64,000 bases of DNA from an uncultured Methanolobus sp. (GTDB lineage: Archaea; Halobacteriota; Methanosarcinia; Methanosarcinales; Methanosarcinaceae), in NCBI RefSeq assembly GCF_963665675.1, contig NZ_OY762426.1:248001-312000 (forward strand). The letters are read 5' to 3'. This document shows, in pieces, positions 10,075-18,699 of this stretch. How positions within the stretch are numbered: the first letter of the stretch is position 1; the number at the start of each line of letters is the position of its first letter. Under the pieces are notes generated by a model. It did not search any database and was not told the DNA's origin. It saw nothing but the letters and a program-made list of their open reading frames with translations. The position numbers and the translations under genes are program-made.

Positions 10075-10177
10075 ACCAACAAAAAGAACATTTTCGGCAT
10101 TGATAATTTTATTAGTGCTAATTAAACTATGACTTCATTGAGTGGACTCAATTTATCAAAAGATACTCCAATCGTTT

Positions 10178-10339
10178 TCAATTGTCATCATACTTAATTC
10201 TAAATTCAATTAATTTTGAAATATCATCTAATTCATTTGTAGAAAAGTTATCAACTGGAACAGTAATCCCTCTTATATGTTTTTTTAATATCAACAATTT
10301 TACAATATAAGCATATCGATATAGATTATATGGCTGCAT
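10178..10339 (-). CDS. Small hypothetical protein (53 aa)
   Basis: ATG at 10339, preceded by AGGA about 10 nt upstream; it runs 53 codons to TGA at 10178. The peptide is balanced in composition (MQPYNLYRYAYIVKLLILKK, then a region rich in Asp/Asn ending KYDDN) and could fold as two helices. It lies just upstream of the TIR-like fragment on the same strand and may be its former partner or upstream portion. No family recognised. Confidence 0.3.
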   Translation of the reverse strand: MQPYNLYRYAYIVKLLILKKHIRGITVPVDNFSTNELDDISKLIEFRIKYDDN

Positions 10340-10465
10340 AGTCTATTTTTCCTAAAAAGCTATACAATCACAAATCATCTTAATGTATCACTAATGAAAA
10401 AGCTTAAGCTTGATTAACGAGTACAATTACTGTACTTTTTATTTTGAAATGCAGAGGTATTAGCA

Positions 10466-10873
10466 ATGGTGAAATTAACAGATGCAATGAAAGAAGAATT
10501 TGCAAAGATGAAGATCTTCCCGCTGGCAACCGCATCAAAAGACGGTGTTCCAAACGTAATTCCTATTGGAATGTGCTTCCTTCAGGAAGATGATGAAACA
10601 ATCTGGATCGTGGACAACTTCTTCCTCAAGACAATGGAGAACCTCAGGGCAAATCCAAAATGTGCAATATACATATGGGGACCTGAGATCAACGGTTGCT
10701 TCCAGATAAAAGGTGATGTCAGAATCCTTGACCGTGGAGAGGAATATGATGAAATGCGCAAGATGGTCAAAGCAAAGAGCGACCGTTTCCCTGCAAGATA
10801 CCTTGTCAAGATGAAGATCACAGATGTATTTGAATGTAAGAGCGGTCCTGACGCTGGAAAGAAGTTACTCTGA
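10466..10873 (+). CDS. Pyridoxamine 5'-phosphate oxidase-family (split-barrel) flavoprotein
   Basis: 135 residues with the FMN-binding split-barrel pattern: LATASKDGVPNVIPIGM near the N-terminus, then FFLKTMENLRANPKCAIYIW and FQIKGDVRILDRGEEYDEM. Members of this short archaeal group bind FMN or F420, and their substrates are mostly unknown, so involvement in PLP metabolism should not be assumed. The ATG is preceded by GAGG at good spacing. It is a single gene with a clear terminator-like palindrome at its 3' end. Confidence 0.85.
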   Translation: MVKLTDAMKEEFAKMKIFPLATASKDGVPNVIPIGMCFLQEDDETIWIVDNFFLKTMENLRANPKCAIYIWGPEINGCFQIKGDVRILDRGEEYDEMRKMVKAKSDRFPARYLVKMKITDVFECKSGPDAGKKLL

Positions 10874-10899
10874 GTAACTTTCTTTTACTTCTTTTTTTA
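10862..10899 (+). terminator. Palindrome plus T-tract at the PPOX gene end
   Basis: AAGTTACTC (10862-10870), a single T, and GAGTAACTT (10872-10880) form a perfect 9-bp inverted repeat that contains the stop codon. A T-rich run to about 10899 follows. This fits an archaeal terminator. Confidence 0.55.
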
Positions 10900-10911
10900 C
10901 TCTATTTCTGC

Positions 10912-11060
10912 GGTTCTGTAGAAAAACTGCTAATTGCGACTCTGGACTCAGGAATTTTTAATAACTGAACTATTTCAATTGTCTTCAGGACAGTAGCAAA
11001 GGGACGTGCCGCCTGCGGCGTGTAGTTGCATTATCCTTTGTTTGTCAATTGTTTTGTCAA
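10912..11060. repeat. Relic of a GTGCCGCC-hairpin intergenic repeat
   Basis: It starts with GGTTCTGTAGAAAAAC, close to the terminal repeats of the IS at 49079-50278. It contains the GC-rich hairpin GTGCCGCCTGCGGCG at 11006-11020 in otherwise AT-rich DNA. Two better-matched relatives are at 47537-47714 and 52035-52163. This copy is the most diverged. The edges are approximate. Confidence 0.35.
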
Positions 11061-11101
11061 TCTATCAGAAACACACGGACGCAGGGATCAATAAATTAGA
11101 C

Positions 11102-12145
11102 TCAGATAATATGAGTAGCTGAAGCCTTGAAAGTCAGATAAACCCAGGAACCGACATAAAGACCCATGTCATCATAGGCTCTTTTTGTAAGCACAACCCT
11201 GAAAGGAATTCCCGAATCAATCACCAGATTAACAGTTGACTTCATTCTGGTAATTTCAGTAAGAACACCACTGAAAGAATTCTGGGCACTTGAATCAATG
11301 GGAGTCTTTGATACCAGAATATCCTCCGGCCTGATGGAAACACTCACATTCCCTGATTTCAACGTGCTTGAAATTATCGTCAGTCCATTAGCCCATATCT
11401 CTGACAGATCATCCCTGATAACCGAAGTTCCATGGAAAAGATTCTCAACGCCTACAAAATCAGCAACAAAAGCTGAATTCGGCTTTCTGAAAACTTCATC
11501 AGGAGTGCCGATCTGGTGGATTTTCCCACCATGCATAATGGCTATTCTGTCCGCAAGGGCGAAGGCCTCTTCAAAACTATGGGTCACATGTATGGTAGTT
11601 GTCTTCTTTAACTGGTGTATCCTGAGAAGCTCCTGACGCAGACGCGCCTTTGTCCCTGAATCAAGAGCAGACAGTGGTTCATCCAGCAGAAGAAGATCGG
11701 GGTCCGTTATTATTGCCCTTGCAATTGCCGTTCTTTGCTTTTCCCCGCCACTTAACGTTGAAGGATGACGGTCAAGCAGGTGAGCTATTCCAAGAAGGTC
11801 TGCCGTTCTTTCAACCTTATCCGCAATTGCAGATTTCTCAAAACCCTTATACTTGAGTCCGAATCCGATATTGTCCCTGATATTCATATTGGGAAAAAGC
11901 ATGAAATCCTGATAGACAACACTGATGTTCCTGTCTTTTGGAAGAAGGTCAGTTACATCATGATTGCTGATCAATATAGAACCAGTGTCCGGTTTGTATA
12001 TACCGGCAATTGACTCAAGAAGTATCGTTTTACCGGAACCTGTTGGACCAAGTATGCAGAAATATTCTCCTTCCTTTACACACAGGTTTATGTTCTCAAG
12101 CTCAAACTCACCGAGTTTGATTGAAAGATCACTTACTTCTATCAT
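11102..12145 (-). CDS. wtpC: Tungstate/molybdate ABC transporter, ATP-binding protein
   Basis: About 347 residues. Walker A is GPTGSGKT, the signature LSGGEKQR and Walker B LLLLDEPLSALD. A C-terminal TOBE/regulatory region (about 240-347, with SIRPEDILVSKTP) is of the kind that binds oxyanion in ModC/WtpC. ATG 12145 is preferred; a GTG two codons earlier overlaps the GGTGA ribosome site. It is the last gene of the transport operon with 12180 and 13026. Tungsten or molybdenum feeds formylmethanofuran dehydrogenase in methanogens. W and Mo types cannot be separated by eye. Confidence 0.88.
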   Translation of the reverse strand: MIEVSDLSIKLGEFELENINLCVKEGEYFCILGPTGSGKTILLESIAGIYKPDTGSILISNHDVTDLLPKDRNISVVYQDFMLFPNMNIRDNIGFGLKYKGFEKSAIADKVERTADLLGIAHLLDRHPSTLSGGEKQRTAIARAIITDPDLLLLDEPLSALDSGTKARLRQELLRIHQLKKTTTIHVTHSFEEAFALADRIAIMHGGKIHQIGTPDEVFRKPNSAFVADFVGVENLFHGTSVIRDDLSEIWANGLTIISSTLKSGNVSVSIRPEDILVSKTPIDSSAQNSFSGVLTEITRMKSTVNLVIDSGIPFRVVLTKRAYDDMGLYVGSWVYLTFKASATHII

Positions 12146-12179
12146 ATTCACCGTTCAGCAAACTCCATCGACTAATTGC

Positions 12180-12968
12180 CTAATAGAGTTTTGCCACTCC
12201 TCCCTTACGTTCGAATAAATAGAGTGTGATCCCTGAAATAAGTATCAATATAGTTGCAGCTGCAATTGCCAGGTCAAGCTCACCGGAAGACATGTTCAGG
12301 TAAAGAGCTATCGGGAGCGTTTCTGTCTTCATTCTTGTAGCTCCGGCAAGCATCAGCACTGCACCGAACTCTCCCATTCCTCTTGACCAGGTTATAACTG
12401 AACCTGCAAGCATTCCATTCTTTGAAAGAGGAAGGGTTGTCCTGATAAAAGCCTGGAAAGGCGTACAGCCAAGTGTCTGAGCAACGTGTTCGTACCTTGG
12501 ATTTATACCTTCAAAAGTTGAACGCATAATCCTGAGCATCAGGGAGATATTCACTGCAAACTGTGCCATGATTATTCCCGGAACTGTGAATACGAACTTA
12601 AGTCCCGCATCGGCCAGGAAACTTCCAAAACTGGTTGTACCAAATATCAACAACAAGCCAAGTCCTGCAACTATTGGCGGCAATGCCATTGGAAGATCAA
12701 GAAGCGTATTGATAATTGCCTTTCCGTGAAAATCATATCTTGCAAGTGAATATGACACAGGAACAGCGATTACTATGCACATAAAGGTTGAAATTACAGA
12801 TGTCAGCAAGCTGAGACGGATTGCAAATTGTATCTCAGGAGAAAATATGTTTGTGACAAGGCTCACCGGATCTGTGTGAGTGATTATCTGAAATATCAGA
12901 CTGAAAATAAAAAGAGTGAGCAGGAGCATAAGAAATAGATTTGCATACTTGAACCCATTCCTTTGCAT
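12180..12968 (-). CDS. wtpB: Tungstate/molybdate ABC transporter, permease
   Basis: 262 residues with five to six membrane helices, starting from ATG 12968 with CAGGTG at proper spacing (GTG 12977 is an alternative). The ABC-binding EAA-type loop is seen as EHVAQTLGCTPFQAFIRTTLP and ends in GMGEFGAVLMLAG, the ModB/WtpB family pattern. It forms the channel for the ATPase at 11102 and takes substrate from the lipoprotein at 13026. Confidence 0.88.
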   Translation of the reverse strand: MQRNGFKYANLFLMLLLTLFIFSLIFQIITHTDPVSLVTNIFSPEIQFAIRLSLLTSVISTFMCIVIAVPVSYSLARYDFHGKAIINTLLDLPMALPPIVAGLGLLLIFGTTSFGSFLADAGLKFVFTVPGIIMAQFAVNISLMLRIMRSTFEGINPRYEHVAQTLGCTPFQAFIRTTLPLSKNGMLAGSVITWSRGMGEFGAVLMLAGATRMKTETLPIALYLNMSSGELDLAIAAATILILISGITLYLFERKGGVAKLY

Positions 12969-13025
12969 TGGCTGCACCTGCTTCGTTTTTACTTTTTTAT
13001 TGTTTTTAAAGTTATTCCATCAGGT

Positions 13026-13883
13026 TCAGCTAGCTTCTAAATAAGCGTACTGTCCATCTGGATAAAGCGTGAATCCGTATTCTTCAAAGACACTGCGACC
13101 TTCATCTGAAACAACAAAGTCTACAAATTCAGCTGCATTTTCCGGGTTTTCTGATGTCGTCAGAGTTGCTATTGGAACTATCTTTATGATATTATCATCC
13201 TCTGCAATCTCCACCATATTCACTTCTTCATTTTCCCTGACAAGGTCTTCCCATACTATTGAGGCATCAGCCTGGCCAAGTGAAACGTATGTTACAAGTT
13301 CATTGACTGTTGCGCCTTTTGCAACAACGTTCTCTTCGGTCTGATTATATATACCCTTCCGGGTCAGCATTTTATCACAGAGCACACCAATTGCTGCTGC
13401 TTTCGGGTCTCCAAGTACGATGCTGACACCATCGTTTGCAAGGTCATCAAGACTATCGATATTTGCCGGGTTATCCAGCGGAGTGATGATCACAGGAACA
13501 TGGTATGCAACCTTGCTGGAATTATCAACAAATCCCTTTTCGGCTGCTACTTCAAAGTAGTAGGTTGCACCGGGCATGTAAACATCACCTTCACCCGTGA
13601 GTTCCATCTGGGTCAGGAGCGTATTGGAACCGGCATAATTGTACTGGACAGGAACGCCATATTCCTCTTCGAACAAAGTTCCAATCTCATCCATTGGCCT
13701 GCGCATTCCAGCGCCGCAATATACCAGAAGTGCTTCTTCACTGACCTGTTCATCTAAACTGCCTGAATCTGAAATCGTTGAATCCTGATCACTTACGGAA
13801 TCACTGGTGGAACCAATACAACCCAGAAACAGAACACACGAAATCAATAATAAAAATACTATGACATGTTTTTTATTAACCAT
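13026..13883 (-). CDS. wtpA: Tungstate/molybdate ABC transporter, substrate-binding lipoprotein
   Basis: 285 residues from ATG 13883, supported by GGAGAGG at 13891-13897; the frame is open upstream but lacks such a site. The signal peptide ends in a lipobox (VLFLGC), so the protein is lipid-anchored. The mature part follows the ModA-like pattern: LLVYCGAGMRRPMDEIG, then SNTLLTQMELTGEGDVYMPG and a late QADASIVWEDL. It has the short length of ModA-type binders. The promoter carries two palindromes that look like oxyanion-regulator operators. Confidence 0.85.
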   Translation of the reverse strand: MVNKKHVIVFLLLISCVLFLGCIGSTSDSVSDQDSTISDSGSLDEQVSEEALLVYCGAGMRRPMDEIGTLFEEEYGVPVQYNYAGSNTLLTQMELTGEGDVYMPGATYYFEVAAEKGFVDNSSKVAYHVPVIITPLDNPANIDSLDDLANDGVSIVLGDPKAAAIGVLCDKMLTRKGIYNQTEENVVAKGATVNELVTYVSLGQADASIVWEDLVRENEEVNMVEIAEDDNIIKIVPIATLTTSENPENAAEFVDFVVSDEGRSVFEEYGFTLYPDGQYAYLEAS

Positions 13884-13914
13884 CCAATCCTCTCCTTGAA
13901 ACAAGTTCGAATGT

Positions 13915-13940
13915 ATGTTATGCTCTTTCGAGCACAACAT
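13915..13940. promoter_or_regulatory. Operator-like inverted repeat in the wtpA leader
   Basis: ATGTTATGCTC (13915-13925) and GAGCACAACAT (13930-13940) form 11-bp arms with one mismatch around TTTC. The half-site resembles that of the palindrome at 13965 (TGTTATG), suggesting two binding sites for one regulator between the promoter and the wtpA ribosome site. An RNA hairpin in the leader is an alternative reading. Confidence 0.5.
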
Positions 13941-13964
13941 CATTCCAAGTAGCAATGTTCGGAG

Positions 13965-14015
13965 TGTTATGTCTGACATAACATAACGATAGTTCCTTGG
14001 TAGGTCTTATATAAA
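13965..14015 (-). promoter_or_regulatory. wtpA promoter with ModE-like palindrome at the start site
   Basis: On the minus strand the TATA box TTTATATAAG (14006-14015) places transcription start near 13984. There the perfect inverted repeat TGTTATGTC-T-GACATAACA (13965-13983) begins, extended by CGTTA on the promoter side. The CGTTATGT...ACATAAC form resembles the bacterial ModE operator (CGTTAT...ATAACG). Occupancy would block initiation, consistent with repression by molybdate or tungstate. Family of the regulator is inferred. Confidence 0.55.
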
Positions 14016-14069
14016 TAATTATCTATTGGAAAAATCCACAAAGTTAGGAGTATGGAAAAAACAGGAAGC

Positions 14070-14097
14070 GTATGCAGTTCGAAAAAAAACTGCATAC
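14070..14097 (-). terminator. Hairpin downstream of the TAG-containing lipoprotein gene
   Basis: GTATGCAGTT (14070-14079) pairs perfectly with AACTGCATAC (14088-14097) across an A-rich loop, which is U-rich in the minus-strand RNA. It lies 24 nt beyond the TAA at 14122, not beyond the internal TAG, so its position fits the longer gene. Confidence 0.5.
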
Positions 14098-14121
14098 ATC
14101 CGGATAAAATCACATTTTCTA

Positions 14122-15207
14122 TTATTCCATCGATTCTGCCATCTTTATAATCTCATCCCTGTCAAGAGAAGCACTGATACTCAGAATCGCATCATCGGTC
14201 TCCCATTGCAGCATCAGGGGATCACCATACATGGAATAGAGATCAGCATCCTCACCATTGACAGAAACCGTTTCACTTTCCAGTATTGATAAAGAGTCAG
14301 TCTCCTTTTCACCTTCATAGAAATTTTCAGATACAAGAATCTGCTATTCCTCATTTGAATAGAACAATGTGATAGATTCCTTGAGATTAGATACAAGTGA
14401 GTTCTTGCTGTACGAAACATGATCCAACTCGTACCCTTCCGGCACATATGATGGAACTAGTATCTCAAACTCCGAGATCTCCTGTGCTTCATCAAGTGCC
14501 ATCGAAACAGGAAGCAAATCCTCAAAGTCATCGATCTCTGTGACCTCTGCACCGTCAGGGATCTCGAATTCGAATTCATCATCACATATACCGGTATTCA
14601 CTTCAAAGTCCCTGTATTCAACAATGATATAATATGCATCATCTGTTCCCATCTCAATCTTCAATGGAGTCCACGTCTCTTCGTCAACCCAGACCTTCGT
14701 GTCAGAATCAAATGGGCTTTCCTCCTCCACTTCTTTTGGAACCAGCATTAGCACGAACGTGTCCCTGCTGTCTAGCTCTTCTGTCCCTTCCAGGGATACA
14801 TCGGTTTCGTCCAAAAGACTTCCAATAGCAGTTGCATAATCGAACTCCGAAATTTCAGGAGTATCAGGCAACGCCATTATTGTCACCTGATTGTTTATCG
14901 GGTCATATATCCACATTTTCTCCCCGTTTGAAACAGTCACCTGACCTGCCATCTCTTCCGGCATTATTGTAACAGTTTTTGACTTGCCAGGATTCTTCTG
15001 GATTATCCGATATTCCGTTTCCTGTACATTATCACTCATTGAGGCCGTCGTATGAACTGTCGCAGAAATATCCTCTATGCTGTCCTGTTTCTCCTGCATT
15101 TTCTCAGCAATCTGATCAGCAGTTAAATCCTCACCAATGCAACCTGAATTTAAGATTGCTATTCCTATTAAAAATAATACAAATACTATTTTAGATTTCA
15201 TTTTCAT
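14122..15207 (-). CDS. Lipoprotein, LolA-like N-domain and DUF4367-like C-domain, in-frame TAG (possible pyrrolysine)
   Basis: A lipobox (NSGC) follows the signal helix. The next part resembles exported LolA-like/sporulation-type proteins (GEKMWIYDPINNQVTIM, KVWVDEETWTPLKIEM). The protein then enters a DUF4367-like domain (VPEGYELDHVSY, ITLFYSNEE) and meets TAG at 14346-14344 (codon 288). The same frame continues 73 codons with the rest of that domain, including PLMLQWETDDAILSISASLD and DEIIKMAESME, to TAA at 14122. The TAG thus splits one domain with no frame change. It may be read as pyrrolysine, allow two product sizes, or be a fresh nonsense mutation. No pyl genes are in the window. Confidence 0.75.
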
Positions 15208-15510
15208 TCATCCACTCATTTATTAGAGTTACTGGTGCCTCACAAATAGAGTAAACATAGAAAAATCATTCAAAATATTCTATATAATTACAAAATTTAG
15301 TAGACATAGTAACAAAATAATTATATATAGAAATTGTGGCCTGGGTTTCCAACTATAATTCATACTTAAACATCAGATAAAAATAACAATTAAAGTATTG
15401 GAGTAGAACCAGAAAAAAATGAGGGAATGTAATATTAAAAAGATTGAGGCCGTCTAATTAGATCTTCGGCATAAAAGCTTATCCTTTTTTTTCGTCATCT
15501 TCATCATCTA

Positions 15511-15540
15511 TTTTTTTTTTTTTTTTTTTGGGGGGGGGGG
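15511..15540. repeat. Homopolymer run T19 followed by G11
   Basis: Nineteen T (15511-15529) then eleven G (15530-15540) lie between the IS left end and its transposase. No other run like it occurs in the window. It may be a sequencing or assembly artefact, or a real slippage-prone tract. Confidence 0.9.
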
Positions 15541-15575
15541 CGGCAGCTATAAATAGCATAAATCTGGCCCGCCTC

Positions 15576-16685
15576 ATGGCTAAAAAAGTAATGATGTATG
15601 GAGGAGTCCAATTTGAGGACTCTATTGAAAACTATCTGAACAGGGAAAGCGCCTCAATTTGCCAATTCCTGCACTTTCTCTGCATAGAAGACATTTCACA
15701 GTACTTAGAGCGTACTGTGTATGCCAACAAAAGTTGGCATTACAAATATAACATTTCCTCAATGATAAAACTCTTCATTGTTATGTGTTTCAGGCAGTTA
15801 TCTTATGAGAAAACAGTCGCCTCATTAACAGAAGAAGAGGCAATACTACTCGCTTTTTGCGATAACAATGGTGTTGTAAAACTTCCTTCATCAAAGACCT
15901 TGCATAATTTTGTAAAATATCGATTAGGAGAAGATGGAATAACTGAAATAATGATGTTAGTTGGAGAAAGAATCCTTAAACTTGCTCAAATAAAAGAAGC
16001 TAAGATTGATTCAACTCCGCTTGAAGCTTCAAGATACGATAAATATGCGGATTATAATTCTCATTACAAATGCAAGATGGACAAAGCTCATATCACGATG
16101 GTAGGAACTTATCCTGTGTTCATGACACATACAAATGGCAAAGCAGGAGATACTCATGAACTCATCAAACACATTCAAGCATTGAAGAAAATGAATGCTG
16201 ATATTGACATGTATTCTGCAGATACGGGTTATAAAGCATTCAAGAATCATGCAGATATCTGGTATCATTTGAATGCAAGGCCAGTTATTGCATATCCAAA
16301 AAATGCTGTGATCAGCAAAGATGGCGAAATGGACAAAATCGATCATTGGGTAAATAAAATGTGGTTTCTGGGTGGGAATATACTTGCAAGTACTGAAGAA
16401 AAACTAAAATTCCTATATGAGATTGGAATGTCTAAACAGGTTGGTATGAACTTACGTAATCAAAATATGAGGGATGAATCGTTCTATGAGCTATACAAGA
16501 AAAGAGGAGAATGCGAATCAAAGCACGGACACATTAAAGATGTGGTCAAGTTCGACATCAGAAGAGTTAGAGTAGAGAGTAGAAAACTCTACTCTCTACT
16601 GAGTTTTGTATCGTATCAGTTACTTGTACTTACAGAAATACAGAATGGGTTTGAGAAAAGAAATTCATTTGGAAGCTTTTATTGA
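15576..16685 (+). CDS. Transposase (DDE type)
   Basis: 369 residues from ATG 15576; an earlier non-ATG start would reach into the poly-G tract and no good ribosome site is visible. A helical N-terminal DNA-binding region is followed by a DDE catalytic core. First Asp in EAKIDSTPLEA, second in MYSADTGYKAF, and Glu in KKRGECESKHGHIKD. The layout fits the IS4/IS5-like DDE superfamily; I do not assign a finer family. The frame is open throughout, so the element may be active. Confidence 0.8.
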   Translation: MAKKVMMYGGVQFEDSIENYLNRESASICQFLHFLCIEDISQYLERTVYANKSWHYKYNISSMIKLFIVMCFRQLSYEKTVASLTEEEAILLAFCDNNGVVKLPSSKTLHNFVKYRLGEDGITEIMMLVGERILKLAQIKEAKIDSTPLEASRYDKYADYNSHYKCKMDKAHITMVGTYPVFMTHTNGKAGDTHELIKHIQALKKMNADIDMYSADTGYKAFKNHADIWYHLNARPVIAYPKNAVISKDGEMDKIDHWVNKMWFLGGNILASTEEKLKFLYEIGMSKQVGMNLRNQNMRDESFYELYKKRGECESKHGHIKDVVKFDIRRVRVESRKLYSLLSFVSYQLLVLTEIQNGFEKRNSFGSFY

Positions 16686-16741
16686 AAATGTTTGTCTAAT
16701 TAGAATAGAGGTATTTGGAAGCTAATTAGATAACCTCAAGA

Positions 16742-17185
16742 TTAACCAAGGTCTTCAATCAAAGAATCCTTAAAAGAGCGAATCACCTCCTGATCAAAAA
16801 GCCCTTCCACCCTTTCACACATTGAAAGGACACGTTCCATATCAGAGACCTCAGGGTCTCCGTGGAAATAGTCATCAAGAGTGCAGATATCGAATATCTT
16901 ATCCAGAGATCTTATCTCCTTATTGAGCTCTTCCGGTACTTCCATAAACATCTCAACGGTATCCATCAGGCATGTGTAATTGTGGTTATATGGTTCCATA
17001 TCGTGAAGATAACAAAGCGCTACAAGATAACGTTCAAGAGCCAGTGAAGCTACATTAAAAACCACACTATGATCCAGACCTTCCTTCAAAAACAGTTTTG
17101 CCCTGTGAAGGTACGCTTTGGAGTCACGATACTCCTTTTCAAAATCATCAAACCTTGATCTCTTCTCCATAAGTTCCAGTCTCAT
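16742..17185 (-). CDS. HEPN-like all-helical protein
   Basis: 147 residues from ATG 17185, with AGGAGG 6 nt upstream. The protein is all-alpha (RDSKAYLHRAKLFLKEGLDH, VASLALERYLVALCYLHD) and resembles HEPN-domain proteins in the two-helix pattern, although the Rx4-6H RNase motif of active HEPN toxins is not visible. No MNT-type nucleotidyltransferase partner lies next to it. The IS at 15444-16739 abuts its stop codon without breaking the gene. Function unknown. Confidence 0.5.
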   Translation of the reverse strand: MRLELMEKRSRFDDFEKEYRDSKAYLHRAKLFLKEGLDHSVVFNVASLALERYLVALCYLHDMEPYNHNYTCLMDTVEMFMEVPEELNKEIRSLDKIFDICTLDDYFHGDPEVSDMERVLSMCERVEGLFDQEVIRSFKDSLIEDLG

Positions 17186-17408
17186 CAATAGCCTCCTTTC
17201 AGGACATTCTTAATTCCAGTGTAAATCTCTGTAGATATTAAATCCAAACTAATTAGGAAGTCTATTTCCGTATTAAAGTATTTATTCTTTACTGCCACTC
17301 ATGAAATCATCATGTATCAAATTCAGAAAGTGATTGCAAATCTATAAGATATGCCTACTAATATATTTATAATCAGAACTCCATAAGATATTTAGCATTA
17401 ATGCAAAG

Positions 17409-18680
17409 GTGGTTCAACTGAACTTGGGACCTCTGAATGATATTACAAGATCAATCACCTATACTCTTCAAAATGAAGCAGGTGGCAGAACTGGAATTTT
17501 CTTTCAGTTCTATGTATTCCTCTGGGTTATGCTTACCACATTCTTTATCGTGACCCGTATACTTTCAGTTACCAGCAGACCCGATCCGATATACCTTGCC
17601 AGCGCGCCACTGTATGTGGCCCTTCTTTATACGCCAATATATGTATTCTGGATGTATGAAAAGAAAATTGGTATCGAAAGACGAAGAGTCAGAGAAATGC
17701 AGGTTGTTGATTCTGTCAATGTTGACCATAGATTTGCAGATTCTGTTGAACTGGGATTTAAAAACCCACTTTATCTAAGAGTAAACAACCCCACTGGGAA
17801 AACCATTGAGAACATCTGGTTAAGAGCTGTTTTTCCGGCAACTGTCCTTTCCAGCAAACCGGTGCTTTGTCTTGGCTCACTTGAACCGGGATCATCCGTC
17901 TGCGCAAACATTTCATTTGTACCACTGGTAGCAGGAAGCCTTTCAATGGGCTATTATGACCTTTACTTTGAAATTGACAGGCATAAGCACCAGAAACCAC
18001 CTTTCTTTTTTGAGAATATAAATGTCAACCACACGTATCTTCAACTAAATGTGGACCCTGGAGATAAATTCAGATTCGGATATGAAAGTAAAATATCTTT
18101 CAAAATAGTGAACAAGTCAAATATAGAACTTGGAGAACTGCATGTCAAATGCACGTTCTCTGACCACCTGAGCTATGACACTGCTTTTTCCGAAACTAAG
18201 AACCTGAGTCCGGGCTCTGTTTTCAATGCAACGTACATTATAACACCTCGTAAAGGGGGAGATATTGAGCTTGGAAGTTTTGAAGTATTTTTCAAACTTG
18301 GAGGTAACAATTGTAAAATCGGACCGGTACCATTTGGAAAATATTATGTCCGGATACCGGAAGTCAATGTCAGAATAAAAATGCCGGAGTCATTGTATAG
18401 TGAAGTCGGAAATTCAATTAGCATATATGTTGACAATAAATCAGATGATATTCTGCATAATGTATGCTTCAATAGCTGTTTCTCATCATTTATAGAGTGT
18501 CATGATCCAAATGCCTGCATTGGAGAAATACAGCCACAATCATCCGGTTTTACATCTTTAGTGGTGAAACCGATCAATCCCGGAAAGATAGATTTTGGAA
18601 ACCTGAACTTTTCATTTGAAGTAAATGAAATCATATGCCAGCAAGAACCGCTTGACCTGGGAATACACAAAGTAGTATAG
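17409..18680 (+). CDS. Membrane protein with CARDB/NEW3-like repeats
   Basis: 423 residues. Two membrane helices lie near the N-terminus (FFQFYVFLWVMLTTFFIVTRI and APLYVALLYTPIYVFWMY). Three similar Ig-fold modules of about 110 residues follow, seen in PLYLRVNNPTGKTIENIWLRA, SKISFKIVNKSNIELGELHV and NSISIYVDNKSDDILHNVCF. Such modules bind partner proteins or polymers. The GTG start overlaps AAAGGTGG; a TTG at 17424 is an alternative. The neighbouring zinc-ribbon protein carries a related module, so it may belong to the ESCRT-III-like cluster as a membrane platform. Ends in TAG. Confidence 0.6.
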   Translation: MVQLNLGPLNDITRSITYTLQNEAGGRTGIFFQFYVFLWVMLTTFFIVTRILSVTSRPDPIYLASAPLYVALLYTPIYVFWMYEKKIGIERRRVREMQVVDSVNVDHRFADSVELGFKNPLYLRVNNPTGKTIENIWLRAVFPATVLSSKPVLCLGSLEPGSSVCANISFVPLVAGSLSMGYYDLYFEIDRHKHQKPPFFFENINVNHTYLQLNVDPGDKFRFGYESKISFKIVNKSNIELGELHVKCTFSDHLSYDTAFSETKNLSPGSVFNATYIITPRKGGDIELGSFEVFFKLGGNNCKIGPVPFGKYYVRIPEVNVRIKMPESLYSEVGNSISIYVDNKSDDILHNVCFNSCFSSFIECHDPNACIGEIQPQSSGFTSLVVKPINPGKIDFGNLNFSFEVNEIICQQEPLDLGIHKVV

Positions 18681-18699
18681 AGTAGTGTGACAGAACTGT

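Larger units (their letters stand above)
15444..16739 (+). mobile_element. Insertion sequence (about 1.3 kb), intact-looking
   Basis: Ends are defined by imperfect inverted repeats: left TTGAGGCCGTCTAATTAG (15444-15461) and right, read inward, TTGAGGTTATCTAATTAG (16739-16722), followed by a CTTC match. A third TCTAATTAG lies inside at 16695. It carries one transposase. The right end lies 3 bp from the stop codon of the HEPN-like gene. I cannot see a convincing target duplication. The left part contains a T19-G11 homopolymer run. Confidence 0.65.
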
